Part shown: piece by piece, positions 1-8,769 of the stretch
How the letters are laid out: the number at the start of each line of letters is the position of its first letter
How positions within the stretch are numbered: position 1 is the stretch's first letter
Source of the DNA: Acidilutibacter cellobiosedens
GTDB taxonomy: Bacteria > Bacillota > Clostridia > Tissierellales > Acidilutibacteraceae
Direction: 5' to 3'
Assembly: GCF_004103715.1 (NCBI RefSeq)
Contig: NZ_CP035282.1
Coordinates: 1,106,673-1,170,672, forward strand
Length of the DNA stretch: 64,000 nucleotides
Made by a program: the position numbers and the translations under genes
The notes under the pieces: generated by a model
The model's input: only the letters and a program-made list of their open reading frames with translations
Databases searched by the model: none
Told to the model about the DNA's origin: nothing

Positions 1-399
1 ATCCCAACCTTGTGTTTTTCTTAAATTTTTCTTTCTTTCACTTTGAATGTTTGCATACTGCAAATAGGCAACTGCCGAGAGAATATAGCAAATGATTGTG
101 CTTTTGGGTATTTTAGCTGAAATTCTGTCTAAATCCATTTGGTAGGTTTTCTCTTCCTCTTTTGTCAAATTGAAGCCTTCCGGGTTGTTTAAGGCATTTA
201 TAATATCTATGCCTCTTTTTCCTTCAAGAACATAGGTCGCCGACAATATTATACTAATAACAAGCAGAACAATGAATATTATATTCTTATAAGATTTCGC
301 ACTTCCCTTATAACTTATAAAAAAATTTTTTAATATAAAAATAAAATTGAATAGGACTAATATAAAGTTTAACGGAACTAATATTTTAAGCTTAGTCAC
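1..399 (-). CDS. Partial membrane protein of unknown function
   Basis: An open reading frame runs leftward off the window edge from a GTG codon at 399-397, preceded by a GGGAGGGG ribosome site. The 133 visible residues hold three probable membrane segments (about residues 4-27, 40-58 and 109-126). A charged stretch lies between the second and third, and a basic tail rich in Lys and Arg follows the third. No family was recognised, and the C-terminus lies outside the window. It is transcribed divergently from the patatin-like gene, with about 235 bp of AT-rich DNA between them. Confidence 0.6.
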   Translation of the reverse strand, partial: MTKLKILVPLNFILVLFNFIFILKNFFISYKGSAKSYKNIIFIVLLVISIILSATYVLEGKRGIDIINALNNPEGFNLTKEEEKTYQMDLDRISAKIPKSTIICYILSAVAYLQYANIQSERKKNLRKTQGWD

Positions 400-634
400 T
401 ATATCCCCTCCCTTTTACATAAAAAATATATAAATATACTTCTATATATTTTTAATATTTCCTCTTTAATTTATTGCTTTATTTACCAGAATAAAAGGGA
501 ACGTTCCAAAATAGTTCTGAAATTAGGGATTATATTACATTAAAAAATATTGTTTTTATATTAACGCCATTTTTTGTTAAAATATTAAGTGGAGATGTCC
601 AAATACATAAGAATATGAAGGAGGTATAAAAGAC

Positions 635-1405
635 ATGAATGGGTTATTTTTACAAGGGGGAGGAGCTAAAGGAGCTTTTCAGGCAGGAGTGATATACGGT
701 TTATATGAGAAGGGATATAAATTTGATATAATATCCGGGACATCAATAGGTGCTATCAACAGCTATTTTATTTATAAAAATCAAATAGAAGAATTGAAAA
801 ATTTTTGGTTAAAAAACAGATTTAAGAATTTCAACGAAGGTATGACGTCTGATAAAGTAATTGATAATCAGGGTATTATCGATTATTTAAGTAAATTAGA
901 AGGTTTAAATGAAACGGTAAAAAACATATATGTGAACTATGTTCATGTCCAAAACAAAGAGTTTAAAGAAATGGTTGTAGATATAACTAAAGTTTCAGAT
1001 GAATGTAAGCTTAAGGCTGTAAAATATAGTTCACTGCTTCCATATCGGATGAAAGAATATAATTCTATTGAAGATGTTAAGAATAACTTTGATTCTTCGG
1101 TCATGCGAAAGAATTTTTATGAAGATTTAAAGTTGAATGTATATGAAGGATATAATTTAGATGGGGGAATTGCAAATAATGATTTTCTCAATCCGTTTAT
1201 AAAAAATAATGTAGATAAATTATATCTTATCGTTTTTCACAAAAATTATCGGGTACCGGATTATATAAAAACCATATATTCAATGGATGATATTATAATC
1301 ATTGAGCCCAAAACAGATTTTAAACCCAATGATACATTAAGACTTGAACGTGATTTTCTAAATGATATATTTGAAGAAGGATACAGCATAAGCAAGAAAA
1401 TATAA
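635..1405 (+). CDS. Patatin-like phospholipase / serine hydrolase
   Basis: A 256-residue patatin-family protein, which hydrolyses acyl esters of lipids with a Ser-Asp dyad. The glycine-rich oxyanion motif GGGAKGAF is at residues 8-15, the nucleophile elbow GTSIG at 35-39 (Ser37), and the Asp partner in the DGG motif at 176-178 (Asp176). No signal peptide is seen, so it is probably cytoplasmic, like bacterial RssA/YjjU-type proteins. The ATG follows a strong GGAGG site (AAGGAGGTATAAAAGAC). The gene appears monocistronic. The lipid substrate cannot be told from sequence. Confidence 0.85.
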   Translation: MNGLFLQGGGAKGAFQAGVIYGLYEKGYKFDIISGTSIGAINSYFIYKNQIEELKNFWLKNRFKNFNEGMTSDKVIDNQGIIDYLSKLEGLNETVKNIYVNYVHVQNKEFKEMVVDITKVSDECKLKAVKYSSLLPYRMKEYNSIEDVKNNFDSSVMRKNFYEDLKLNVYEGYNLDGGIANNDFLNPFIKNNVDKLYLIVFHKNYRVPDYIKTIYSMDDIIIIEPKTDFKPNDTLRLERDFLNDIFEEGYSISKKI

Positions 1406-1454
1406 AACAGAAGGTTTAACCTTAATATGAAACGATTTTAGAAAAAATCCGTAC

Positions 1455-1483
1455 TTGACGGAAATAGTTGAATAATATATAAT
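1455..1483 (+). promoter_or_regulatory. Sigma-70-type promoter of the TetR gene
   Basis: TTGACG at 1455-1460 and TATAAT at 1478-1483 are separated by 17 bp, a near-consensus vegetative promoter. Transcription would begin around 1490, inside the palindrome at 1482-1498. Confidence 0.75.
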
Positions 1484-1498
1484 ATAACAGTGTTATAT
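1482..1498. promoter_or_regulatory. Candidate TetR operator (17-bp palindrome)
   Basis: ATATAACA-G-TGTTATAT is a perfect inverted repeat with a single central base. It overlaps the end of the -10 box and the expected transcription start of the TetR gene, where an autorepressor would bind. It also covers the GTG at 1490, which argues that this GTG is not the translation start. Confidence 0.6.
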
Positions 1499-1510
1499 AG
1501 AGGTGAGATT

Positions 1511-2128
1511 TTGAGTCAGGATGAATTGTTTACGAAACAAAATATTTTAGAAGCCGGAAAGAAGGAATTCCTTACAAAAGGCTTTAAGTCAGCATCCCTT
1601 CGTAAGATTGTGAAGGAGGCCGGAGTAACGACGGGGGCATTTTATGGTTATTATCCCAATAAAGAAGCATTGTTTTCTGATTTGGTAGAAGAACCGGCAA
1701 AGACAGTTATGGACAAATTTATGGAAGCTCAGATTGCCTTTTCTGAATTGTCTGCGGAGAAACAATGTGAACAAATGGGTAAGATGTCTGGAAATGCAAT
1801 GAAATGGATGGCAGAATATATCTATGATCATTTTGACGCATTTAAATTGATTATCTGTTGTGCGGAAGGAACGAAATATGAAAATTATATTCACAGAATG
1901 GTAGAAGTCGAAGTAAAATCAACTTATCAGTTTATATCCACATTGCAATCGTTGGGATATTCCGTTCGGAAGATTGATAAACAGTTATGTCATATACTTG
2001 CCAGCAGCTTATTTTCCGGATTTTTTGAAATGGTTGTTCATGATATGGAGAAGGAACGGGCGATGAAGTATTTGAAAGACTTAGAGGAATTCTATATTAC
2101 AGGATGGCAAGGAATTTTAGGGCTGTAG
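1511..2128 (+). CDS. TetR/AcrR family transcriptional regulator
   Basis: About 205 residues. The N-terminal TetR helix-turn-helix shows the usual LRKIVKEAGVTTGAFYGYY pattern, followed by a ligand-binding helical domain of family length. TTG at 1511 is chosen as the start because AGAGGTGAG lies just upstream. The earlier in-frame GTG at 1490 falls at the predicted transcription start inside an operator-like palindrome. The gene precedes a two-gene ABC exporter in the same direction, so it probably represses that exporter and itself in response to an exported compound. The ligand is unknown. Confidence 0.85.
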   Translation: MSQDELFTKQNILEAGKKEFLTKGFKSASLRKIVKEAGVTTGAFYGYYPNKEALFSDLVEEPAKTVMDKFMEAQIAFSELSAEKQCEQMGKMSGNAMKWMAEYIYDHFDAFKLIICCAEGTKYENYIHRMVEVEVKSTYQFISTLQSLGYSVRKIDKQLCHILASSLFSGFFEMVVHDMEKERAMKYLKDLEEFYITGWQGILGL

Positions 2129-2150
2129 AAGCTCTAAATTTTTCTCATGA

Positions 2151-2168
2151 AGTTAGTTTAAACTAACT
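2151..2168. promoter_or_regulatory. 18-bp perfect palindrome ahead of ABC exporter
   Basis: AGTTAGTTTAAACTAACT is a perfect palindrome in the short gap between the TetR gene and the exporter, about 30 bp before the exporter start codon. It is a likely operator. Its sequence differs from the palindrome at the TetR promoter. No clear separate -35/-10 pair was identified here. Confidence 0.5.
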
Positions 2169-2197
2169 CAACCCAAATAAAAAGGAGTGTGCATTTT

Positions 2198-3976
2198 ATG
2201 GAGAAATCAAAAAGCTTACTTTTTTATGCAGGCAATTATAAAATTTTGACTTACCTTGCTTGCATTTTTTCGGGAATTAGTGCATTATTGGCACTTATAC
2301 CTTTCATTTATATTTGGAAGGTAGTGGAAGAAATCTTTCGGGTAGCGCCGGATATTACGAAAGCAGAAGGACTTCCTCATTACGGACTCATGGCAGTCGT
2401 ATTTGCTGTATTGAGCATGTTAATTTATTTTGCAGCATTGATGTGTTCCCATATTGCCGCTTTCCGTACGGCAAGGAATATGAGAAGTATGACGCTGAAT
2501 CATCTGATGAAATTGCCTCTTGGATTCTTCGAAGAAAATGGCAGCGGAAAACTCCGCCGTATTATTGACGAAAGCTCGGGGCAGACAGAAACCTACCTTG
2601 CGCATATGCTTCCTGACTTGGCCGGAGCTTATGTAACACCTGTCGGCGTTATTGTATTGCTGTTTGTGTTCGATTGGAGATTAGGGATTATAAGTCTTAT
2701 TCCTTTTGTTATAGGTATTGTGTTTCTTATGAAAATGATGGGGCCGTCTTTGGCAGGGTCTATGAAGGAATATCAGAATGCATTGGAAGATATGAACAAC
2801 CAGGCAGTAGAATATGTACGGGGCATACCTGTCGTAAAAACTTTTCAACAAAGTGTTTATTCTTTCCGAAATTTTCATGAATCAATTCTTCGCTATAGAA
2901 AATGGGCAATAAATTATACCATCTCTTTGCGAATGCCCATGTGTGGATATACTGTCAGTATCAATGGAATCTTTGCTTTTTTAATCCCAGCAGGTGTACT
3001 GTTGATTTTATCCGCAGTGGATTATAAGGCCTTTCTTTTAGACTTTATTTTTTATATTATTTTTACTCCGATTTGTACTGTAATGATGAACAAGATTATG
3101 TTTTCCAGTGAAAATGCTATGCTGGCAAAGGATGCGCAGAGACGAATTGAATCTATATTAAATGAAAAACCTTTTGAAAAAGCAAAAAGTCCGGCAGTAC
3201 CGAAGAAAAATGATATTTCTTTTGAACATGTTTCCTTTACTTATAAAGGTGGAAAAGTTCCGGCATTAAAAGATGTGTCATTTCAGATCAAAGAGGGGAA
3301 GACAGTTGCTCTTGTCGGTCCGTCCGGAGGGGGGAAGACCACAGCAGCAAGTCTTGTGCCGAGGTTTTGGGATGTAGATGAAGGAAAAGTTTCCATTGGA
3401 GGGGTGGATGTACGAAATATGGATGAACAGGAACTGATGAACCGTGTTGCATTTGTTTTTCAGGACAATCACCTTTTTAAAACAAGTATTCTGGAAAATA
3501 TTCGTATTAGTAAACCGTCTGCCAGTCGGGAAGAGGTATTGACGGCAGCAAAGGCAGCTATGTGTACGGATATTATTGATAAGCTTCCTAATGGAATGGA
3601 TACAGTTGTGGGAACAAAAGGTGTATATCTTTCAGGCGGGGAAATTCAAAGAATTACTCTTGCCCGTGCGATTTTAAAGGACGCGCCGATTATTATTTTG
3701 GACGAGGCCACAGCTTTCGCAGATCCGGAGAATGAATATCAGATTCAGAAGGCATTTGATAGGCTGACAAAAGGAAAAACAATTTTGATTATTGCACACA
3801 GACTTTCCACTGTAAAAAATGCCGATCAAATTCTTGTTATTGTGGATGGTTCTATTGCAGAACAGGGAACTCATCAGGAACTTCTTCAAAAAAATAAGGT
3901 TTATGCAAGAATGTGGACAGAATATGAATCCTCTGCCACATGGAAAGTAACAGTAAAAGGAGGTGCCAAGGCATGA
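2198..3976 (+). CDS. ABC exporter half-transporter 1 (permease-ATPase fusion)
   Basis: About 592 residues: an N-terminal six-helix exporter domain followed by an ATPase domain. Visible motifs are Walker A GPSGGGKTT (about residue 375), Q-loop FVFQD, signature LSGGEIQR, Walker B ILDEATAF and the H-loop IIAHR. The signature and D-loop (ADPENE) differ slightly from the second half-transporter, as is common in heterodimeric exporters with one degenerate site. ATG 2198 is chosen because it lies behind AAGGAGTG. The stop overlaps the next gene start (ATGA), so the two are translationally coupled and probably form a heterodimer exporting a drug, lipid or peptide. Confidence 0.9.
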   Translation: MEKSKSLLFYAGNYKILTYLACIFSGISALLALIPFIYIWKVVEEIFRVAPDITKAEGLPHYGLMAVVFAVLSMLIYFAALMCSHIAAFRTARNMRSMTLNHLMKLPLGFFEENGSGKLRRIIDESSGQTETYLAHMLPDLAGAYVTPVGVIVLLFVFDWRLGIISLIPFVIGIVFLMKMMGPSLAGSMKEYQNALEDMNNQAVEYVRGIPVVKTFQQSVYSFRNFHESILRYRKWAINYTISLRMPMCGYTVSINGIFAFLIPAGVLLILSAVDYKAFLLDFIFYIIFTPICTVMMNKIMFSSENAMLAKDAQRRIESILNEKPFEKAKSPAVPKKNDISFEHVSFTYKGGKVPALKDVSFQIKEGKTVALVGPSGGGKTTAASLVPRFWDVDEGKVSIGGVDVRNMDEQELMNRVAFVFQDNHLFKTSILENIRISKPSASREEVLTAAKAAMCTDIIDKLPNGMDTVVGTKGVYLSGGEIQRITLARAILKDAPIIILDEATAFADPENEYQIQKAFDRLTKGKTILIIAHRLSTVKNADQILVIVDGSIAEQGTHQELLQKNKVYARMWTEYESSATWKVTVKGGAKA

Positions 3977-5721
3977 CAAATTATTTAAAAAATAAATTTG
4001 CTTTAAGTGAACAGGGAGCAAAAGATTTGCATAAGGCAATCTGGAGCTGTACGGCAACGGATATAAGTTTGATGTTTCCGGTTGGCATTTTGTATTTGCT
4101 ATTAAAAGAACTTTGTCTGCCACTCTTTAACGGAGGAAGCATGGAACTGAATTTATGGATGTATGTGGGGTTGTCCGTTTTGGCCCTTGGCATCTTATTT
4201 GTTTTAGAATATATTCAGTACAATAGCACTTTTCTTGCATCCTATTCAGAGAGTGCGAACCAGAGAATCAGTTTAGCAGAACTGCTCCGTAAGTTGCCTT
4301 TATCTTTCTTTGGGAAAAGAGATTTGTCGGATTTGACAACCACAATTATGTCTGACTGTGCCATGGTGGAAACAGCATTTTCCCATTATATACCGGAATT
4401 GATAGGTGCTGTTCTTTCTCTAATTCCTGTCGGAATCGGGTTATTTGTTATAGACTGGTCTATGGCTTTGGCACTTTTATGGGTAATTCCGGTTGCTTTT
4501 TTCATTGTGTTTGCTACCAAAAAGCTGCAGGATGGTTTTGGGAGAAGAACAAAAGCCAAAAAACTTGCATATGTTGACGGAATTCAGGAATATATAGAAA
4601 ATATCAAGGACATAAAGGCAAGCAACCAGAACAGAAGTTACTTACGAAATTTGGAAGAAAAGCTTGCTGTTTTTGAAAAAGTTTCTATAAAAGGTGAATT
4701 GATTACTGGGATTTCTGTTACTAGTGCACAGATGTTTTTGAAGATAGGAATTGCTACAACTGTACTGGCAGGTTCAATATTTTTGGCAAAGGGTAGCATT
4801 GATTTTCTCACATTTTTGATTTTTCTCATTGCAGCATCCCGTGTCTATGAACCGTTAGCTGCTTCGCTACAAAATCTTGCGGCGGTATTTAGTACGTTGC
4901 TGACTGTGGAACGTATGCGTGAGATCCGCAATCAACCAATACAGGAAGGTTCTGAACAGACAGAATACAAAGGATATGATATTGTATTTGAGCATGTAGG
5001 ATTTTCTTACCATAGAGGGGAAACAGTATTGGAGGATGTTTCTTTTACGGCAAAGCAAGGGGAAGTGACTGCTCTTGTGGGGCCATCGGGCGGCGGCAAA
5101 TCCACTGCTGTAAAGCTAACGGCACGGTTTTGGGATATTCAGAAAGGGAAAATCACATTAGGCGGTACCGATATCAGTACAGTTGATCCGGAAACCTATT
5201 TAAAGAATTTTTCTATTGTTTTTCAGGATGTCGTTTTGTTTAACAATACGGTCATGGAAAATATCCGCCTCGGGAAACTAAACGCAACGGATGAGGAAGT
5301 TCTGGCAGCAGCAAAGGCAGCGCAATGTGACGAATTTGTTTCCAAGATGCCGAAAGGCTACCAAACTATGATTGGTGAAAATGGCTCTGCCTTGTCCGGA
5401 GGTGAGAGACAGAGAATTTCTATTGCCCGCGCATTGTTAAAAAATGCTCCGGTTATTTTGCTGGATGAAGCTACAGCTTCACTGGATGTAGAAAATGAGT
5501 CTCTTGTTCAGTCGGCTATCAGTGAGCTGATAAAAAATAAGACTGTGCTGATTATTGCCCATCGTATGCGTACCGTAGCAGGAGCTGATAAAATTGTTGT
5601 TCTTTCGGAAGGCCATGTTGCAGAACAGGGGACACCGAAAGAATTGATGAAACAGGAGGGCATTTACCGTCATATGGTAGAACTTCAGACAGAAAGCCAG
5701 AATTGGGCACTGAACGGATAA
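3973..5721 (+). CDS. ABC exporter half-transporter 2 (permease-ATPase fusion)
   Basis: About 582 residues with the same architecture as its upstream partner. Walker A GPSGGGKST is near residue 370, Q-loop IVFQD, canonical signature LSGGERQR near 473, Walker B ILLDEATASLD near 496 and H-loop IIAHR. The ATG at 3973 lies in AAAGGAGGTGCCAAGGCATG and overlaps the upstream stop. An in-frame ATG at 3940 has no ribosome site. It would pair with half-transporter 1 in the membrane. A strong hairpin terminator follows. The substrate is unknown. Confidence 0.9.
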   Translation: MTNYLKNKFALSEQGAKDLHKAIWSCTATDISLMFPVGILYLLLKELCLPLFNGGSMELNLWMYVGLSVLALGILFVLEYIQYNSTFLASYSESANQRISLAELLRKLPLSFFGKRDLSDLTTTIMSDCAMVETAFSHYIPELIGAVLSLIPVGIGLFVIDWSMALALLWVIPVAFFIVFATKKLQDGFGRRTKAKKLAYVDGIQEYIENIKDIKASNQNRSYLRNLEEKLAVFEKVSIKGELITGISVTSAQMFLKIGIATTVLAGSIFLAKGSIDFLTFLIFLIAASRVYEPLAASLQNLAAVFSTLLTVERMREIRNQPIQEGSEQTEYKGYDIVFEHVGFSYHRGETVLEDVSFTAKQGEVTALVGPSGGGKSTAVKLTARFWDIQKGKITLGGTDISTVDPETYLKNFSIVFQDVVLFNNTVMENIRLGKLNATDEEVLAAAKAAQCDEFVSKMPKGYQTMIGENGSALSGGERQRISIARALLKNAPVILLDEATASLDVENESLVQSAISELIKNKTVLIIAHRMRTVAGADKIVVLSEGHVAEQGTPKELMKQEGIYRHMVELQTESQNWALNG

Positions 5722-5740
5722 ACCGAAAATTGGAATTATC

Positions 5741-5779
5741 AAAAGAGGAAAATATTAAAAATTAATATTTTCCTCTTTT
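5741..5779. terminator. Bidirectional intrinsic terminator
   Basis: A perfect 18-bp inverted repeat (5741-5758 with 5762-5779, loop of three A) with A-rich and T-rich flanks. It lies between the convergent ABC exporter and glutaredoxin-like genes. Confidence 0.85.
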
Positions 5780-5788
5780 GCTTATATT

Positions 5789-6046
5789 TTATATTTTTAG
5801 TTCATTATAATCGAAAATAATTTTTTCTCCATCATTTATAACGATACAAGGTATTCCTATCTTTCCTGCTTCTTTAATTGTATTGAATTCAGGACGGGTG
5901 TCTCTATACTTTAAAAACCTCTTTAAGTTCATCAGGCTGTCAGTAATATCTAAATATGCGAATTTAACATTATTACCCGAAAAAAACTCTTTTGCAGGTC
6001 CACAGTCTGGACAATACTTACTTCCAAATAAAATTATTTTTTCCAT
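5789..6046 (-). CDS. Glutaredoxin/thioredoxin-fold redox protein
   Basis: A small protein of about 85 residues with a CPDC redox motif (Cys12, Cys15) after the first beta strand and a cis-Pro-like IGIPCIV segment near residue 65. Both are typical of glutaredoxin- or NrdH-like proteins that reduce disulfides with help from a thiol reductase. ATG 6046 is preferred because it is 8 bp after AAGGAG. An upstream GTG and ATG lie too close to that site. It sits alone between convergent and divergent neighbours, and its partner is unknown. Confidence 0.75.
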   Translation of the reverse strand: MEKIILFGSKYCPDCGPAKEFFSGNNVKFAYLDITDSLMNLKRFLKYRDTRPEFNTIKEAGKIGIPCIVINDGEKIIFDYNELKI

Positions 6047-6294
6047 ATACATCACTCCTTGAATTGCTAGTTTTTTATATACCTTATCTTTTATAATTAT
6101 TATAGCATTATTATTATAATATTTATTGAAGGATATTTTGAATTTATAAGAAGATTTGCTTTTAACAATATTTTTGGTTAGAGTTAAATCCTATGATATA
6201 ATATGTTCAGAATATATAAACTATATTATCAAAGATTTTATGCTATCAGGAATAAAAATATAATTATAATTATATTTTGAGGAGAGATATCAAA

Positions 6295-7386
6295 TTGAAA
6301 AACACGTTGCAGGATATTTTAATTTTTCATTGTTCCGAATATCCGGAAATGGAGCTTCAGGATTATATAAAACTGATTTATCAAAATGAATTTGGAAGCG
6401 GTCATATGATTTCTAATGTGTATGATAGCGAATTGTTTTTAAAATCAGAGTATGAAGAAATATTAAAGGAAGAAAGCCGAGGGGAAAATTCGTCTTTTAT
6501 TGAATCGATAGGGAATCACCTTTGCCGGGTATACCTTAATCCGGCTAAAATAACATTTAATTTTCTTCCTATGTTAAACCGGCTATTTGTTGCTACGGCT
6601 AACACTCATAAAGGCTCTATTCCCGAGTTCCAAAGAAAGGTTTCTTTTTTGCATGAAATGGCAGCAACAGGTCTTCTTCCGTTAAAAGAAGAAACGGTAA
6701 AATCATATTTGAAAGAGTATTTTTCTTTAGGCTGCCCTCCAATGCATCACAGCAAAACTTACAGGGAAAAATATAATCCCCACTACCGGGTGATAAAGAT
6801 GTTATATGCTTTTTATTTTCCTGTTTTTCAATCCATACAAGAATTAGAGAATAAAGATAAACGTGTAATCATCGGAATAGATGGCAGATGTGGAAGCGGA
6901 AAGTCAATGCTTGCCGATTTGTTGTCGGAAGTTTTTTCATGTAATATATTTCACATGGATGACTTTTTCCTTCCTAACTCCCTTTGCACAGAAGAGCGCC
7001 TTTCCAGACCTGGAGGGAATATAGATTATGAACGATTCATGAAGGAAGTAATGGATCCTCTGTCAAAAGGACGGGATGTATGCTTTCAACCATTTAATTG
7101 TATAACTCAGAAATTTGGACGGCCAATAAGGAAATCTCCCAAATTTATTTCTGTAATAGAAGGCAGTTATTCTTTTCATCCTATTCTTAGTGATTTTTAT
7201 GATCTGAAAATATTTTTGACATGTTCTAAAGAAGTACAGAAAAGAAGGCTTTTAAACAGGGAAGGAGAAGAAAAACTGCATCATTTTTTAGAACGCTGGA
7301 TTCCGATGGAAGAATATTATTTCAGTACTTATAATATCGAAAATAATTGTAATTTAAAATTGGATACAACTGACTTTTGTGGATAG
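6295..7386 (+). CDS. P-loop kinase-like protein with N-terminal helical domain
   Basis: About 363 residues. The C-terminal half carries a Walker A motif GRCGSGKS (about residues 197-204) followed by an FHMDDFFLP segment. That layout resembles uridine kinase and related small-molecule kinases, where the Asp pair contacts substrate and Mg. The N-terminal half (residues 1-185) is helical and was not assigned to a known domain. TTG 6295 is chosen because GAGGAGAG lies 8-10 bp upstream. The earlier TTG at 6277 overlaps that site. The substrate cannot be assigned. Confidence 0.6.
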   Translation: MKNTLQDILIFHCSEYPEMELQDYIKLIYQNEFGSGHMISNVYDSELFLKSEYEEILKEESRGENSSFIESIGNHLCRVYLNPAKITFNFLPMLNRLFVATANTHKGSIPEFQRKVSFLHEMAATGLLPLKEETVKSYLKEYFSLGCPPMHHSKTYREKYNPHYRVIKMLYAFYFPVFQSIQELENKDKRVIIGIDGRCGSGKSMLADLLSEVFSCNIFHMDDFFLPNSLCTEERLSRPGGNIDYERFMKEVMDPLSKGRDVCFQPFNCITQKFGRPIRKSPKFISVIEGSYSFHPILSDFYDLKIFLTCSKEVQKRRLLNREGEEKLHHFLERWIPMEEYYFSTYNIENNCNLKLDTTDFCG

Positions 7387-7497
7387 TGATAAGAAATTGA
7401 GATATAGATTTATACCCGAAAATATTCCAAATTTCTTATTGACCGTACGAAGATTATGTTATAATAATTAGTAAATTACGAATGAGGAGGTAACGCT

Positions 7498-8769
7498 ATG
7501 GGTACTGTAGTAGAAAAATTCGGAGAAATGGTAAGAAAAAATGTTGAAAAGAACCCTTCAAGAGCATTGGAACTATTAAGGGCAGGCTATTTTATAAGTG
7601 GTAAGCAGATGAAGTACCTGCCAAAGCATCAGTTGCTTCCTCACCAAAAATATGCTGCTGTAGTCAGTAACCGTGCAATTCGAGCACCTCTTACAAGTCC
7701 GGATCATTCAGCTGTAGTAAGTGTGTTTACACCCTGCGAGTTATTACATGCTATGGGCATCATGCCTCAGTTTACTGAGGGACTTGCTTGTTACATTAAC
7801 GGAGCCAAAGCAGAGAGTGCCTTTATCAGATTTGCCGAGAATGCCGGTATTCCGCAAACCTATTGTTCTTACCATAAAATTCTCATTGGAGCGGCATTAT
7901 CAGGTGTTTTACCTAAGCCTCGTTTTGTTGTGAATACCACTCTTGCCTGCGATGCTAATAACAGTACCTTCCGTCTGTTGGCGGATATATGGAAGGTACC
8001 CCATTTCACTCTTGACATTCCCTATCGTAGCAGTGATAGGGAGGTTTCCTATGTGGCGGAACAGATGAGGGAGTTTGTACTTTTTTTGGAGGAAACTTTA
8101 AGCCAAAAACTTTCAGAGAAAATGTTACGGAATGTCATTCGAAGGGAAAACAGATCAATCCGGCTGTATCAGGAATTTTTCAACGAGCTTTCACAAAAGG
8201 TTTTGCCTAACGATATGACCTCGGAAATGTATAAAATTTTTCTTACTCATGTTTTATTAGGAACAGGAGAGGCTGAGCATTACTTTGAACTTCTGGTGGA
8301 TGATGCACAGAAATCAGAACCATCAAATAATGAAATTCGGATCTTATGGGTACATTCTCTTCCTTTTTGGCAGAGATCCATGAAAAATATCATTAACTTC
8401 AATCCGAGAGTCCAGCTTTTATGCTGTGATTTAAATTTTGATGTTATGGTTGAACTGAATGAAGAAAACCCTTATGAGTCCATTGCAAAAAAACTTCTTT
8501 CTCACTCCTTGGGAGGAGAAAATACTCGGCGTACGGATAGGATTCTTGAAATGGCAAAATTACTTCATGCTGACGGCATTGTATATTTCTGTCATTGGGG
8601 TTGTAAACATACTTTGGGTGGTGCTAATGCTGCAAAGTGTATCCTTGAAGATGCAGGATTTCCTACATTAATTTTGGACGGTGACGGCTGTGATAGAGGA
8701 AACGTTAATGACGGTCAAATGAGTACCCGAATGCAGGCATTTTTAGAGATACTGGAGGCAAAAAAATGA
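7498..8769 (+). CDS. 2-hydroxyacyl-CoA dehydratase (HgdB-like) family subunit
   Basis: 423 residues of the HgdB/BcrC/double-cubane reductase family, whose members bind iron-sulfur clusters and carry out ATP-primed radical reductions or dehydrations. Candidate cluster cysteines are Cys80 (FTPCELLHAMG), Cys123 (TYCSYH) and Cys151 (TLACDAN). The C-terminal GQMSTRMQAFLE segment matches the family ending. A CHWGCK motif is also present late in the protein. The ATG follows GAGGAGG. It overlaps the next gene (ATGA), whose C-terminus is the matching activator ATPase. A true substrate dehydratase would need a second distinct subunit, so a DCCP-type reductase is an alternative. Confidence 0.75.
   Translation: MGTVVEKFGEMVRKNVEKNPSRALELLRAGYFISGKQMKYLPKHQLLPHQKYAAVVSNRAIRAPLTSPDHSAVVSVFTPCELLHAMGIMPQFTEGLACYINGAKAESAFIRFAENAGIPQTYCSYHKILIGAALSGVLPKPRFVVNTTLACDANNSTFRLLADIWKVPHFTLDIPYRSSDREVSYVAEQMREFVLFLEETLSQKLSEKMLRNVIRRENRSIRLYQEFFNELSQKVLPNDMTSEMYKIFLTHVLLGTGEAEHYFELLVDDAQKSEPSNNEIRILWVHSLPFWQRSMKNIINFNPRVQLLCCDLNFDVMVELNEENPYESIAKKLLSHSLGGENTRRTDRILEMAKLLHADGIVYFCHWGCKHTLGGANAAKCILEDAGFPTLILDGDGCDRGNVNDGQMSTRMQAFLEILEAKK

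Noticed and set aside
3940-3975. Earlier ATG at 3940 as start of the second ABC half-transporter
   Set aside because: No ribosome site precedes it, while ATG 3973 has AAAGGAGGTG and the typical ATGA overlap.
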